A stretch of 7,076 nt of DNA from DASUFI01 sp036274635 (GTDB lineage Bacteria; Planctomycetota; B15-G4), in the NCBI GenBank assembly GCA_036274635.1, contig DASUFI010000356.1, positions 1 to 7,076 on the forward strand, read 5' to 3'. Under the pieces are notes generated by a model. That model ran no database searches. It had not been told where the DNA came from and saw only the letters and a program-made list of their open reading frames with translations. The translations under genes and the position numbers were made by a program. This document shows positions 1 to 6,069 of the stretch, piece after piece; the stretch's first letter is position 1, and every line of letters starts with the position of its first letter.

Positions 1-20
1 CACCGCAGCGCCGGGCGGGG

Positions 21-49
21 TGGACCGGTTTGGGCGGCGTGGCTAGGCT
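21..49 (+). promoter_or_regulatory. Putative dnaX promoter, probably giving a leaderless mRNA
   Basis: A -35-like TGGACC (21-26, 4 of 6 to TTGACA) and a -10-like TAGGCT (44-49) are separated by exactly 17 bases. The A of the dnaX ATG (57) lies 8 bases after the hexamer, where transcription would be expected to begin, so the transcript would be leaderless. No purine-rich Shine-Dalgarno sequence precedes the ATG, which fits. The CTAG in this element is rare in such GC-rich DNA; I noticed only one other, before recR. Assignment rests on spacing and resemblance only. Confidence 0.5.
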
Positions 50-56
50 CCGGGTC

Positions 57-1700
57 ATGGCTGGCTACACCGTTCTCGCGACTCGCTACCGGCCGCGGGT
101 GTTCGACGATGTAGTCGGGCAACGGGATGCGGCGCAGGTGCTGCGGGCGGGGTTGGCGGGGGGGCGGAGCGCGCACGCGTATCTGTTCTCGGGGCCGCGC
201 GGGGTGGGGAAGACCTCGATGGCGCGCATCCTCGCGAAGGCCTGGAACTGCCTGACGGCGGAGGGGGAGCCGTGCGGGACGTGCGCGGTGTGCCGCGCGA
301 TCGATGAGGGGGTCGATGCGCTGGACGTGGTGGAAATCGATGGGGCCAGCCACAACCGCGTCGAGAACGTGCGCGAGCTGATCGAGACGCTGCGCTTCCG
401 GCCGGTCGAGGCGCGCTACCGGGTCACGATCGTGGACGAGGTGCACATGCTGTCCACCTCGGCCTTCAATGCCCTGCTCAAGACCCTGGAGGAGCCGCCC
501 TCCCACGCCAAGTTCATCCTGGCCACGACCGAGCCGCTCAAGGTCCCGGAGACCATCCGCAGCCGGTGCCAGCTGATCGACTTCCGGCGCTTGGCGGCCG
601 ACGAGATCGCGGCGCGCCTCACGGCCATCTGCGCGGAGGAGCAGGTCACGGCGCCGCCCGGGCTGCTCGAGCGCATCGCGCGCCACGCGCGGGGCGGGCT
701 GCGGGACGCGCTCTCGCTGCTGGACCAGCTCATCGCCTACGGGGACGGCCAGCCCACGGTGGCGGACTTCGAGCGGCTCACCGGGCGGCTCTCGCCGCAG
801 ACCCTGCACGCGCTGCTGGGCGCCGCGCTGGCGGGCGACACGGCCGCCGCGCTCGCCGCCGGTTCCGACGCGCTGGCCCGCGGCGCGCGGCCGGCCGACC
901 TGGTGGAGCAGCTCACCGAGCTGGCGCAGGGCCTGCTGGTCACCGCCGCCGGTGGTCAGCCCGCCGATCGCACGAGCGAGGAGCAGGCCGCCCTGCGTCA
1001 GCTGGCGAAGGTCGCCAGCGTGGACCAGCTGGTGGCCATGCTCGACGTGCTGGTGGAGGCCGCGGCGCGGCTGCGCCAGCGGCACGACGGCCGGCTGGTC
1101 GTGGAGCTGGCGCTCGTCACCCTGGCGCGCGTGCCGCTGCTGCAGGACGTGGCCGATGTCCTCGCGGGCCGCGGCGGGGCGGCCCCAGCACGGCCGGCGG
1201 CGCCGCCCACGGCGGCGCCCGCAAGCCCGGCGGCGCCCGCAAGCACGGCGGCGGCAGCACCGGCGACGCGCTCCGCGGCCGCGCCCCAGGTGGCACCGGC
1301 GCGCCCGGTGCCGCAGCCGTCCGCAGCACCCGCGCCTGCCCCGCGCCCGGAGGCGGGCGACTTCAGCGCGCGCTTCATCGAGGCCGCGGCGCGTGGCTCG
1401 CGCAGCCTGCGCGCCGACCTGCAGCGCTATGGCTCGATCCGCGTGGAGGGCGACGAGCTGGTGCTGCAGCCGTCGGGCGGAGCGCCGCTCTTCGATCCGC
1501 GCGAGCCCCAGATCCGCCAGCGCCTGCTGGATGCGGCGCGCGAGGTCTCGGGGCGCACGCTGGGCCTGCGCGTGCTGCCCGCGGCGGGGCCGTCTGGGGC
1601 GCGGCCCGCGTCGCCGCCGCCCGGGCGAGCCGCCGGCGCCGGGGACCTCGACCAGCGCATCCTCGGCGACTGGCCCGGATCCGAGCGCGTCGACTTTTGA
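57..1700 (+). CDS. dnaX: DNA polymerase III subunit tau (DnaX)
   Basis: Clamp-loader ATPase of the replicative polymerase; the tau subunit loads the beta clamp and ties the loader to the core polymerases. The product is 547 residues. Visible in order: the N-terminal motif YRPRVFDDVVGQ (11-22), Walker A GPRGVGKT (46-53), a four-cysteine zinc site (C65, C73, C76, C79), Walker B with DEVH (127-130), sensor 1 ATT (156-158) and the SRC arginine finger (R170). The AAA+ lid and collar follow to about residue 365. A Pro/Ala-rich linker (about 370-440) leads to a small C-terminal domain (about 445-515) of the tau tail type. An in-frame TTG at 30 would add nine residues, but it lies inside the putative promoter and the family signature begins right after the ATG at 57. 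I see no A-rich slippery site, so a frameshifted gamma form has no visible basis. ybaB and recR follow, the usual partners. Confidence 0.95.
   Translation: MAGYTVLATRYRPRVFDDVVGQRDAAQVLRAGLAGGRSAHAYLFSGPRGVGKTSMARILAKAWNCLTAEGEPCGTCAVCRAIDEGVDALDVVEIDGASHNRVENVRELIETLRFRPVEARYRVTIVDEVHMLSTSAFNALLKTLEEPPSHAKFILATTEPLKVPETIRSRCQLIDFRRLAADEIAARLTAICAEEQVTAPPGLLERIARHARGGLRDALSLLDQLIAYGDGQPTVADFERLTGRLSPQTLHALLGAALAGDTAAALAAGSDALARGARPADLVEQLTELAQGLLVTAAGGQPADRTSEEQAALRQLAKVASVDQLVAMLDVLVEAAARLRQRHDGRLVVELALVTLARVPLLQDVADVLAGRGGAAPARPAAPPTAAPASPAAPASTAAAAPATRSAAAPQVAPARPVPQPSAAPAPAPRPEAGDFSARFIEAAARGSRSLRADLQRYGSIRVEGDELVLQPSGGAPLFDPREPQIRQRLLDAAREVSGRTLGLRVLPAAGPSGARPASPPPGRAAGAGDLDQRILGDWPGSERVDF
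1211..1246 (+). repeat. 18-bp tandem duplication in the dnaX linker
   Basis: Two copies of an 18-base unit, 1211-1228 and 1229-1246, share their first 16 bases (GGCGGCGCCCGCAAGC) and differ only at base 17. A degraded third copy may follow (GGCGGCGGCAGCACC). The unit is a multiple of three and encodes Ala/Pro/Ser, so it lengthens the flexible linker between the ATPase collar and the C-terminal tau domain without changing frame. Most likely replication slippage in a low-complexity linker. Confidence 0.8.
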
Positions 1701-1725
1701 CCCGGGCGCCCGGGCGCGCCACGAT
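1697..1725 (+). promoter_or_regulatory. Weak candidate promoter for ybaB overlapping the dnaX stop
   Basis: TTGACC (1697-1702, 5 of 6 to the -35 consensus) overlaps the dnaX TGA stop. After a 17-base spacer comes CACGAT (1720-1725, 3 of 6 to the -10 consensus). It would start transcripts near 1732, leaving a leader of about 36 bases before ybaB. The -10 is poor and ybaB is normally co-transcribed with dnaX, so this is only a possibility. Confidence 0.25.
1701..1714. repeat. Perfect 14-bp palindrome just after dnaX
   Basis: CCCGGGCGCCCGGG is its own reverse complement and begins at the base after the dnaX stop codon. As RNA it could fold into a short GC hairpin, but no U-run follows, so it is not a standard intrinsic terminator. 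As DNA it sits in the spacer of the weak candidate ybaB promoter, a position an operator could take. In DNA of this composition such palindromes also arise by chance. Confidence 0.6.
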
Positions 1726-1767
1726 GGGGCGACCCGCCTGCCTCCCGCTCCCACCGGAAGACCATCC

Positions 1768-2073
1768 ATGGACATGCGCCACCTGCTCGAGCAGGCCAAG
1801 GCCCTGGAGCGCGCCCTGCAGCAGACCGACGAGCGGCTCCGCAGTCACGAGAGCGAGGGCAGCGCCGGCGGCGGCGCCGTGAAGGTGCGCGTCAATGGCG
1901 CGGGCGAGGTGACGCTGCTCAAGATCGCGCCCGAGCTGCTGGCCGGAGGCGACGTCTCGCTGGTCGAGCAGACGGTGCTGGCGGCGCTCAAGCAGGCCAC
2001 GACGGCCGCGCGGGCGGTGCGCGACAAGGAGCGCGCCGCGCTGACCGGCGGGCTCAAGCTCCCGGACTTCTGA
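1768..2073 (+). CDS. ybaB: YbaB/EbfC family nucleoid-associated protein
   Basis: Small DNA-binding protein of the YbaB/EbfC family, a dimer that binds and organises DNA; in many bacteria it lies between dnaX and recR, exactly as here. The product is 101 residues, normal for the family. An N-terminal helix (about 4-28) precedes the conserved core: GSAGGG (31-36), VKVRVNG, GEVTLLKI, then a second helix carrying the LVEQTVLAAL pattern, and the typical C-terminal end LTGGLKLPDF. The ATG at 1768 is preceded by GGAAG (1755-1759) at a suitable distance; a second in-frame ATG two codons on is less well placed. The dnaX stop lies 67 bases upstream and recR starts 25 bases downstream. Its precise role beside RecR is not settled in the family. 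Confidence 0.93.
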   Translation: MDMRHLLEQAKALERALQQTDERLRSHESEGSAGGGAVKVRVNGAGEVTLLKIAPELLAGGDVSLVEQTVLAALKQATTAARAVRDKERAALTGGLKLPDF

Positions 2074-2083
2074 GCCCGGCGGC

Positions 2084-2089
2084 TAGACT
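2084..2089 (+). promoter_or_regulatory. -10-like element (TAGACT) before recR
   Basis: TAGACT lies in the 25-base gap between ybaB and recR, ending 10 bases before the recR ATG, so transcription would begin about 3 bases upstream of the start codon (near-leaderless). Its setting, GGCTAGACT, closely matches the dnaX element GGCTAGGCT. I see no good -35 hexamer at 16-18 bases, and no Shine-Dalgarno sequence before the recR ATG. It would give recR-rpoN-truA a promoter separate from dnaX. Confidence 0.4.
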
Positions 2090-2098
2090 GGCGCGCGC

Positions 2099-2704
2099 AT
2101 GTCCCTGCCCGCATCGCTCGCCCGCCTGATCTCCGCGCTCAAGACGCTGCCCGGCGTCGGCACCCGCACCGCCGAGCGCCTGGCCTTCCACCTGCTGCGT
2201 GCGCCCGAGGACGAGGCGCGCGAGCTGGCCGAGGCTTTGCTGGCCATGCGGCAGGCCGTGGTGGCCTGCAGCCGCTGCAACAACATCGCCGAGACCGACC
2301 CGTGCCCCGTCTGCGCCGATGCCGGGCGCGACCGCGGGCGGCTGCTGGTGGTGGAGCAGCCACGCGACGTGGCGGCCTTCGAGGAGGCCGGCTGGCGCGG
2401 CGTGTACCACGTGCTGCTCGGGCACCTCAACGCGCTCGAGGGCATCGAGCCGCAGCACCTCACCATCGAGGGCCTGCTGGAGCGCGTGCGCGCCGGCGGC
2501 GTCGAGGAGGTGGTCATCGCCACCAATCCCGACTACGAGGGCGACGCGACGGCGCTGCACCTGCGCAAGCGCCTGGCCGACCTGCCCGTGTCCGTGTCGC
2601 GCATCGCGCGCGGCGTGGCCTCGGGCAGCGCCATCGAGTACAGCAACGCCGCGATGCTGGCCGACGCCATCTCCGGCCGCGCGCGCATGGAGGCCGCGCC
2701 ATGA
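2099..2704 (+). CDS. recR: Recombination mediator protein RecR
   Basis: RecR works with RecO (and RecF) to load RecA on SSB-coated single-stranded DNA during gap repair. The product is 201 residues, the standard size. Domains in order: helix-hairpin-helix with LKTLPGVGTRTAERLAFHLL (14-33); a four-cysteine zinc finger CSRC...CPVC (C57, C60, C69, C72); a Toprim domain from LLVVEQPRDV (about 82) through YHVLLG to NPDYEGDATALHL; and the C-terminal GVASGSAIEYSN segment, which corresponds to the G-x-x-x-G-x-x-x-E-Y end of the family. The ATG at 2099 matches the usual N-terminus. Its TGA stop overlaps the rpoN ATG (ATGA at 2701-2704), so translation of the two genes is probably coupled. Confidence 0.96.
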   Translation: MSLPASLARLISALKTLPGVGTRTAERLAFHLLRAPEDEARELAEALLAMRQAVVACSRCNNIAETDPCPVCADAGRDRGRLLVVEQPRDVAAFEEAGWRGVYHVLLGHLNALEGIEPQHLTIEGLLERVRAGGVEEVVIATNPDYEGDATALHLRKRLADLPVSVSRIARGVASGSAIEYSNAAMLADAISGRARMEAAP

Positions 2705-4098
2705 AGCTCGGCCTGCACCAGTCCATGCGGCCGGACCTGCAGCTGCGCCTCTCGCCGCAGATGCTGCAGCGCATCGAGGTGCTGCAGCTCACCACGCTCG
2801 ACCTGGCCCAGCTCATCGAGCAGGAGCTGCAGGAGAACGAGACGCTGGAGCTGGAGCAGCAGGCGCCCGAGCCCGGCGAGGCCCAGGCCGAGGAGGAGGG
2901 CGGCGTCGAGGAGGAGTGGGAGGACGCGGCCGACGACTGGGAGCGCCCCGTGGCCGGCGAGGGCTCCTCGCGCATGGACGTCATGGCCGCCACCGCGGCC
3001 GCGCCCGTCACGCTGGAGGACCACCTGCGGCGCCAGATCGACGTGCTCGAGCTCTCGGAGCGGGACCGCGCGCTGGCGCGGGCCCTCGCCGGCGCGCTCG
3101 ACCCCCGCGGCTGGCTGCAGCTCGCGCTGGAGGCGGTGGAGACCGGCCTCACGCCGGCGCCCACGCCCGACGAGCTGGAGCACGCGCTGCACATCGTGCA
3201 GGGCCTCGAGCCCGCCGGCGTGGGCGCGCGCGACCTGGGCGAGTGCCTGCTGCTGCAGATCCAGCCCGGCCGCCCCGACTACGACCTGCTGGTCTCGCTC
3301 ATCGTGAACCACCTGGACGACATCGCGCACAACCGCATCCCGCGCATCGGCCGCGAGACGGGCGCGCCGGTGGACAAGGTGCTGGCCGCCATCGACGTCA
3401 TCAGCCACCTCGACCCGATCCCGGGCCGCCGCTTCGGCGCCAGCGCGGTGCCGCACGTGAAGCCCGACGTGGTCGTGCGCCAGGTGGGGGACGACTTCGA
3501 GATCAGCATCGAGAACGACTGGATCCCCGACCTGACCATCAGCCGCCGCTGGCTGCAGCTGGCGCGCAGCCAGGGCACGGACCCCGAGCTGCGCAAGCAC
3601 ATTCGCGGCAAGATCGAGAGCGCGCAGTCGCTCATCGAGGCCATCGAGCAGCGCAAGAACACGCTCTTCCGCGTGGCCAGCGAGCTGGTCAACAGGCAGG
3701 CGGACTACCTGGTGCACGGGCCGTCGGGCCTGCGGCCCTTGCGCATGCAGGAGGTGGCCGACGCGCTGGGCGTGCACGTCTCCACCGTCAGCCGCGCGAT
3801 CTCGGGCAAGTACATGCAGACGCCGCGCGGCATCGTGCCGATGAAGGCGCTGTTCACGGGCGAGGTGCCGGCGCGCGAGGGCGGCGGCGAGGAGGGCGCC
3901 TCGCGCGCGGGCGTGCAGGAGCTGGTGCGCCAGATCATCGCCGCCGAGGACCGCAGCGACCCGCTCTCGGACGAGGCCATCGTGGCCATCCTCAAGGACA
4001 CGCACGGCCTGGACATCGCGCGCCGGACGGTGACCAAGTACCGCAAGGCCCTGCGCCTGGGCAGCTCACGGGCGCGGCGCGTGTACGGGACCGCGTGA
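2701..4098 (+). CDS. rpoN: RNA polymerase sigma-54 factor (RpoN)
   Basis: Alternative sigma factor that binds -24/-12 promoters and needs an AAA+ enhancer-binding activator to open DNA. The product is 465 residues. Region I (1-50) is Gln/Leu-rich, with LSPQMLQRIEVLQLTTLDL and EQELQENETLELE, the activator-responsive segment. Region II (about 52-90) is strongly acidic (EEEGGVEEEWEDAADDWE). The core-binding domain follows (about 100-290, with LEPAGVGARDLGECL and LDPIPG). The helix-turn-helix is at about 349-370 (EVADALGVHVSTVSRA), followed by KYMQTPRG. The RpoN box ARRTVTKYRK (440-449) differs slightly from the commonest form, ARRTVAKYRE. The gene starts inside the recR stop. No activator gene lies in the window. 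Finding rpoN directly after recR is unusual; the genes beyond truA (hpf, ptsN, HPr) are its customary neighbours. Confidence 0.97.
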   Translation: MKLGLHQSMRPDLQLRLSPQMLQRIEVLQLTTLDLAQLIEQELQENETLELEQQAPEPGEAQAEEEGGVEEEWEDAADDWERPVAGEGSSRMDVMAATAAAPVTLEDHLRRQIDVLELSERDRALARALAGALDPRGWLQLALEAVETGLTPAPTPDELEHALHIVQGLEPAGVGARDLGECLLLQIQPGRPDYDLLVSLIVNHLDDIAHNRIPRIGRETGAPVDKVLAAIDVISHLDPIPGRRFGASAVPHVKPDVVVRQVGDDFEISIENDWIPDLTISRRWLQLARSQGTDPELRKHIRGKIESAQSLIEAIEQRKNTLFRVASELVNRQADYLVHGPSGLRPLRMQEVADALGVHVSTVSRAISGKYMQTPRGIVPMKALFTGEVPAREGGGEEGASRAGVQELVRQIIAAEDRSDPLSDEAIVAILKDTHGLDIARRTVTKYRKALRLGSSRARRVYGTA

Positions 4099-4111
4099 GC
4101 GTCGCGCCGCC

Positions 4112-4942
4112 GTGAGCGCCCCCGGGCGCCGCGCGCTGCGGCTGGCCTACGACGGGACGCGCTACGCCGGCTGGCAGGTGCAGCCGGGCCTGCCCACCGT
4201 GCAGGGCGAGCTGGAGGCTGCGCTGGCGCACTTGCTGGGCGTTCCCGTGCGCGTGACGGGCTCGGGGCGCACCGACGCGGGCGTCCACGCGCTCGGGCAG
4301 GTGGCGCACTTCGACGACCCGCGCGGCCTGCCCGTGGAGCGCCTGGCGCTGGCGCTCAACAGCGTGCTGCCCGACGACATCCGCGCGCTGGACGCCGCCG
4401 AGGTGCCCGCCGACTTCCACGCACGGCACCACGCGCTCGACAAGAGCTACGTCTACCAGATCCACGTGCCGGGCGGTCGCGGGCAGCCCGCCGGCCGCTT
4501 CGAGCTGCCCGTCGCGCGCCGCCACGCCTTCCACGCCGCCGGCGGGCCGCTGGACCTGCGCGCCATGCGCGCCGCCGCGGCGCGGCTGGTGGGTCGGCAC
4601 GACTTCACGGCGCTCAGCCGGCGCATGGACGACGATCGCACGCCGGTGCGCAGCCTGCGCGCGCTGCGCGTGCTGCGCGTGCCGCACGGGCTGCGCGTCG
4701 TGGCGACCGCGGACGGCTTCCTCTACGGCATGGTGCGCCTGCTGTCCGGGCTGCTGCTGGACGTGGGGCGCGGCCGCCGCGCGCCGGAGGACGTGCCCGC
4801 GCTGCTCGCCTCGGCCGACCGTTCGCGAGCGCCGCCGTCGCTGCCACCGCAGGGATTGTTCCTCTGGCGCGTGCGCTACGGGCGGGCACGCGACGGCGCC
4901 AGCGGCCGCCTGATATGCTGGCGCGCCCGGAGCGGCCGCTGA
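4112..4942 (+). CDS. truA: tRNA pseudouridine(38-40) synthase TruA
   Basis: Converts uridines 38-40 of the tRNA anticodon stem-loop to pseudouridine. The product is 276 residues, slightly longer than the typical 245-270. Visible motifs: LAYDGTRYAGWQVQ (11-24); the catalytic GSGRTDAGVHA with Asp55; FHARHHALDKSYVYQI; HDFTALSRR; and near the end DGFLYGMVRLLSGLLLDVGRGR and GLFLWRVRY. The start is GTG at 4112, 13 bases after the rpoN stop; the family's first strand begins nine residues later, so no longer form is needed, and a GTG at 4095 is in another frame and stops at once. About 19 basic residues beyond the usual C-terminus coincide with the putative hpf promoter. A 9-base tandem repeat (4664-4681) encodes LRVLRV in the region before the DGF motif. 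Confidence 0.95.
   Translation: MSAPGRRALRLAYDGTRYAGWQVQPGLPTVQGELEAALAHLLGVPVRVTGSGRTDAGVHALGQVAHFDDPRGLPVERLALALNSVLPDDIRALDAAEVPADFHARHHALDKSYVYQIHVPGGRGQPAGRFELPVARRHAFHAAGGPLDLRAMRAAAARLVGRHDFTALSRRMDDDRTPVRSLRALRVLRVPHGLRVVATADGFLYGMVRLLSGLLLDVGRGRRAPEDVPALLASADRSRAPPSLPPQGLFLWRVRYGRARDGASGRLICWRARSGR
4664..4681 (+). repeat. 9-bp tandem repeat within truA
   Basis: CTGCGCGTG occurs twice in direct succession, encoding Leu-Arg-Val twice; a related copy (CTGCGCGTC) comes shortly after at 4691-4699. It is in frame and probably a small slippage duplication in a beta-strand region of TruA, without visible damage to the conserved motifs. Confidence 0.6.
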
Positions 4943-4958
4943 GTCCCGCAGCGGCCGC
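4902..4958. repeat. Three GCGGCCGC palindromes around the truA stop and hpf leader
   Basis: The 8-base palindrome GCGGCCGC occurs at 4902-4909, 4932-4939 and 4951-4958. The first is just upstream of the extended -10 element; the second and third fall at and beyond the expected transcription start, in the truA-hpf junction. The copies can pair with one another as RNA. The same octamer appears singly elsewhere (within dnaX near 1275, rpoN near 2996 and truA near 4768), so only the clustering is notable. No U-run follows, so this is not a standard terminator. Confidence 0.5.
4911..4919 (+). promoter_or_regulatory. Extended -10 element (TGaTATGCT) for hpf, inside the 3' end of truA
   Basis: TGATATGCT is a full extended -10 (TG, one base, then TATGCT, 4 of 6 to TATAAT) in an otherwise nearly AT-free stretch. 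The best -35 is GCGACG (4890-4895; 18-base spacer, 3 of 6), weak, but extended -10 promoters tolerate this. Transcription would start near 4926, giving hpf a leader of about 64 bases. It overlaps the last codons of truA, in the part that extends past the normal family C-terminus. The same TATGCT hexamer lies before the DUF2344 gene. Confidence 0.45.
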
Positions 4959-4989
4959 GGCCCGGAGCACGCTCCCGACGGACACCGGC

Positions 4990-5313
4990 ATGCCTCTGCG
5001 CATCGACTTCACCGACCGCCACGAGCATCATCCGCCCACCATCAAGGCCTACGCCCTGGAGAAGGCCGAGAAGGTGGCGCGCTTCTTCGACGGCGTGAAC
5101 CACATCCAGATCGTGCTGGACCGTGACGCCGGCAAGCACCGCACGGAGATGATCGCCGCGGCGCCGCCCAACCTGCGCTTCGTCGCGACGGCGGTGGAGG
5201 ACTCGGTCACGGCGGCCATCGACTCCGCCATCGACAAGATCGAGCGCCAGGTGGTCAAGGCCAAGGAGCGGCTCAAGGACCACCATCCCCGGGAGCACAA
5301 GCCCGAGCGCTGA
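4990..5313 (+). CDS. hpf: Ribosome hibernation-promoting factor, short form (HPF/RaiA family)
   Basis: Binds the 30S subunit near the decoding centre and stores or inactivates ribosomes when growth slows. The product is 107 residues and is a single HPF/RaiA (sigma-54 modulation) domain: an N-terminal strand LRIDFTDRH, helix TIKAYALEKAEKVARFF (17-33), strands HIQIVLDRD and FVATAV, and the second helix AIDSAIDKIERQVVKAKERL ending in a His/Lys/Arg-rich tail. It lacks the extra C-terminal dimerisation domain of long HPF, so it resembles the type found next to rpoN in Proteobacteria. The ATG at 4990 begins exactly where the domain does; an in-frame ATG at 4915 lies within the putative -10 element and would add 25 low-complexity residues. 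A GGA at 4980-4982 may serve as a weak ribosome site. ptsN follows after 3 bases. Confidence 0.92.
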   Translation: MPLRIDFTDRHEHHPPTIKAYALEKAEKVARFFDGVNHIQIVLDRDAGKHRTEMIAAAPPNLRFVATAVEDSVTAAIDSAIDKIERQVVKAKERLKDHHPREHKPER

Positions 5314-5316
5314 GCC

Positions 5317-5784
5317 ATGCCATCGCCCGTCGTCGGACTGTTCTCGCCCAAGGCGATCATCCACGAGCTGGCTTCCGCCAGCCGCGATGAGGCGCTGGAC
5401 GAGATGGTCCGCACGGCGATCGCGGCCGGCGTCCTGCCGCGCACGCGCAAGGCGCAGGTCGTCGAGGCGCTGCTCGGTCGCGAGACGCGCGGGAGCACGG
5501 GCCTGGGGCGCGGCGTGGCCATCCCGCACGCCAAGATCCCCGGGCTGCGCGCGCACGCGGGCGTCGTCGCACGCTCCTCGGCCGGCGTGGACTTCCGCGC
5601 CGTGGACGGCGAGCTCGTGCACGTGATGGTCATGCTCATCTCGCCCGACAACCGGCAGGACGAGCACCTGGCGACGCTGCGCTGGGTGTCGCTCATGGCT
5701 CGCGACCACGACTTCTGCAGCTTCATCCGCCAGGCGCGCACCGCCGAGCAGATCTTCGAGGTGCTGCAGGAGCGCGCCGGCTGA
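5317..5784 (+). CDS. ptsN: PTS EIIA domain protein, nitrogen-PTS type (PtsN-like)
   Basis: Single-domain EIIA of the fructose/mannitol family (PTS_EIIA_2), 155 residues, cytosolic, with no attached EIIB or membrane EIIC part. The phosphorylated histidine is His71 in GRGVAIPHAKIPGL, the family signature. The rest fits the fold: a start region LFSPKAIIHELASASRDEALDEM, RETRGSTGLG before the active site, and VHVMVMLISPDNRQDEHLATL after it. In PTS-Ntr such proteins are phosphorylated by HPr/NPr and regulate other proteins (for example potassium and phosphate sensing) rather than transporting sugar. Its place between hpf and an HPr gene, with 3-base gaps on each side, supports that regulatory role; exact targets cannot be read from sequence. 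It could also feed a distant fructose-type permease, which I think less likely. Confidence 0.9.
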   Translation: MPSPVVGLFSPKAIIHELASASRDEALDEMVRTAIAAGVLPRTRKAQVVEALLGRETRGSTGLGRGVAIPHAKIPGLRAHAGVVARSSAGVDFRAVDGELVHVMVMLISPDNRQDEHLATLRWVSLMARDHDFCSFIRQARTAEQIFEVLQERAG

Positions 5785-5787
5785 CCC

Positions 5788-6060
5788 ATGCCCGAAGAGG
5801 CGGTCGTGCGCATCGTCAACCGCCAGGGGCTGCACGCGCGCCCGATCAGCCGCTTCGTGCAGATCGTGGCGCAGTACCAGGCGGAGGTCACGGTCACCGG
5901 GCCGGACGGCACGGTGGCCGACGGCAGCAGCATCTTCTCCATGATGACGTTGGCCGCGGGCCACGGCACCGAGCTCGCGCTGCGCGCCGACGGCCCGCAG
6001 GCCCGCGAGGCCCTGGACGCCCTCGAGCGCCTGGTGGCCGAGGGATTCGGCGAGTCCTGA
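5788..6060 (+). CDS. HPr-family phosphocarrier protein
   Basis: Small phosphocarrier of the PTS, 90 residues, which passes phosphate from enzyme I to EIIA. The active-site motif is NRQGLHARPISRFV with His16; the residue after HARP is Ile, where Ala is usual. A second conserved site, DGSSIFSMMTL, places Ser48 where Ser46 sits in HPr proteins that are also phosphorylated by HPr kinase. The C-terminal helix (EALDALERLVAEGFGES) is normal. The start lies 3 bases after the ptsN stop. Neither enzyme I (ptsI) nor HPr kinase (hprK) lies in the window: the next gene is unrelated. It could be called ptsH or npr; sequence alone does not decide, so I leave the symbol empty. Confidence 0.93.
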   Translation: MPEEAVVRIVNRQGLHARPISRFVQIVAQYQAEVTVTGPDGTVADGSSIFSMMTLAAGHGTELALRADGPQAREALDALERLVAEGFGES

Positions 6061-6069
6061 AGCTCGTCG

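Noticed and set aside
30..56. TTG start extending DnaX by nine residues
   Set aside because: Lies within the putative promoter spacer; DnaX homology begins just after the ATG at 57.
566..1882. 438-codon + strand frame inside dnaX
   Set aside because: Compositional artefact (Ala/Arg/Gly repeats) overlapping a complete dnaX.
2533..4005. 490-codon open frame on the - strand opposite rpoN
   Set aside because: Mirrors the rpoN codon pattern, has no recognisable motif and lies fully inside a clear gene.
2199..4115. 638-codon + strand frame across recR and rpoN
   Set aside because: Arg/Ala/Pro-rich shadow of the true genes with no domain; RecR and RpoN motifs are intact in their own frames.
4915..4989. 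ATG start extending HPF by 25 residues
   Set aside because: Overlaps the -10 element and the truA end; the extra residues are low-complexity and the HPF domain begins at 4990.
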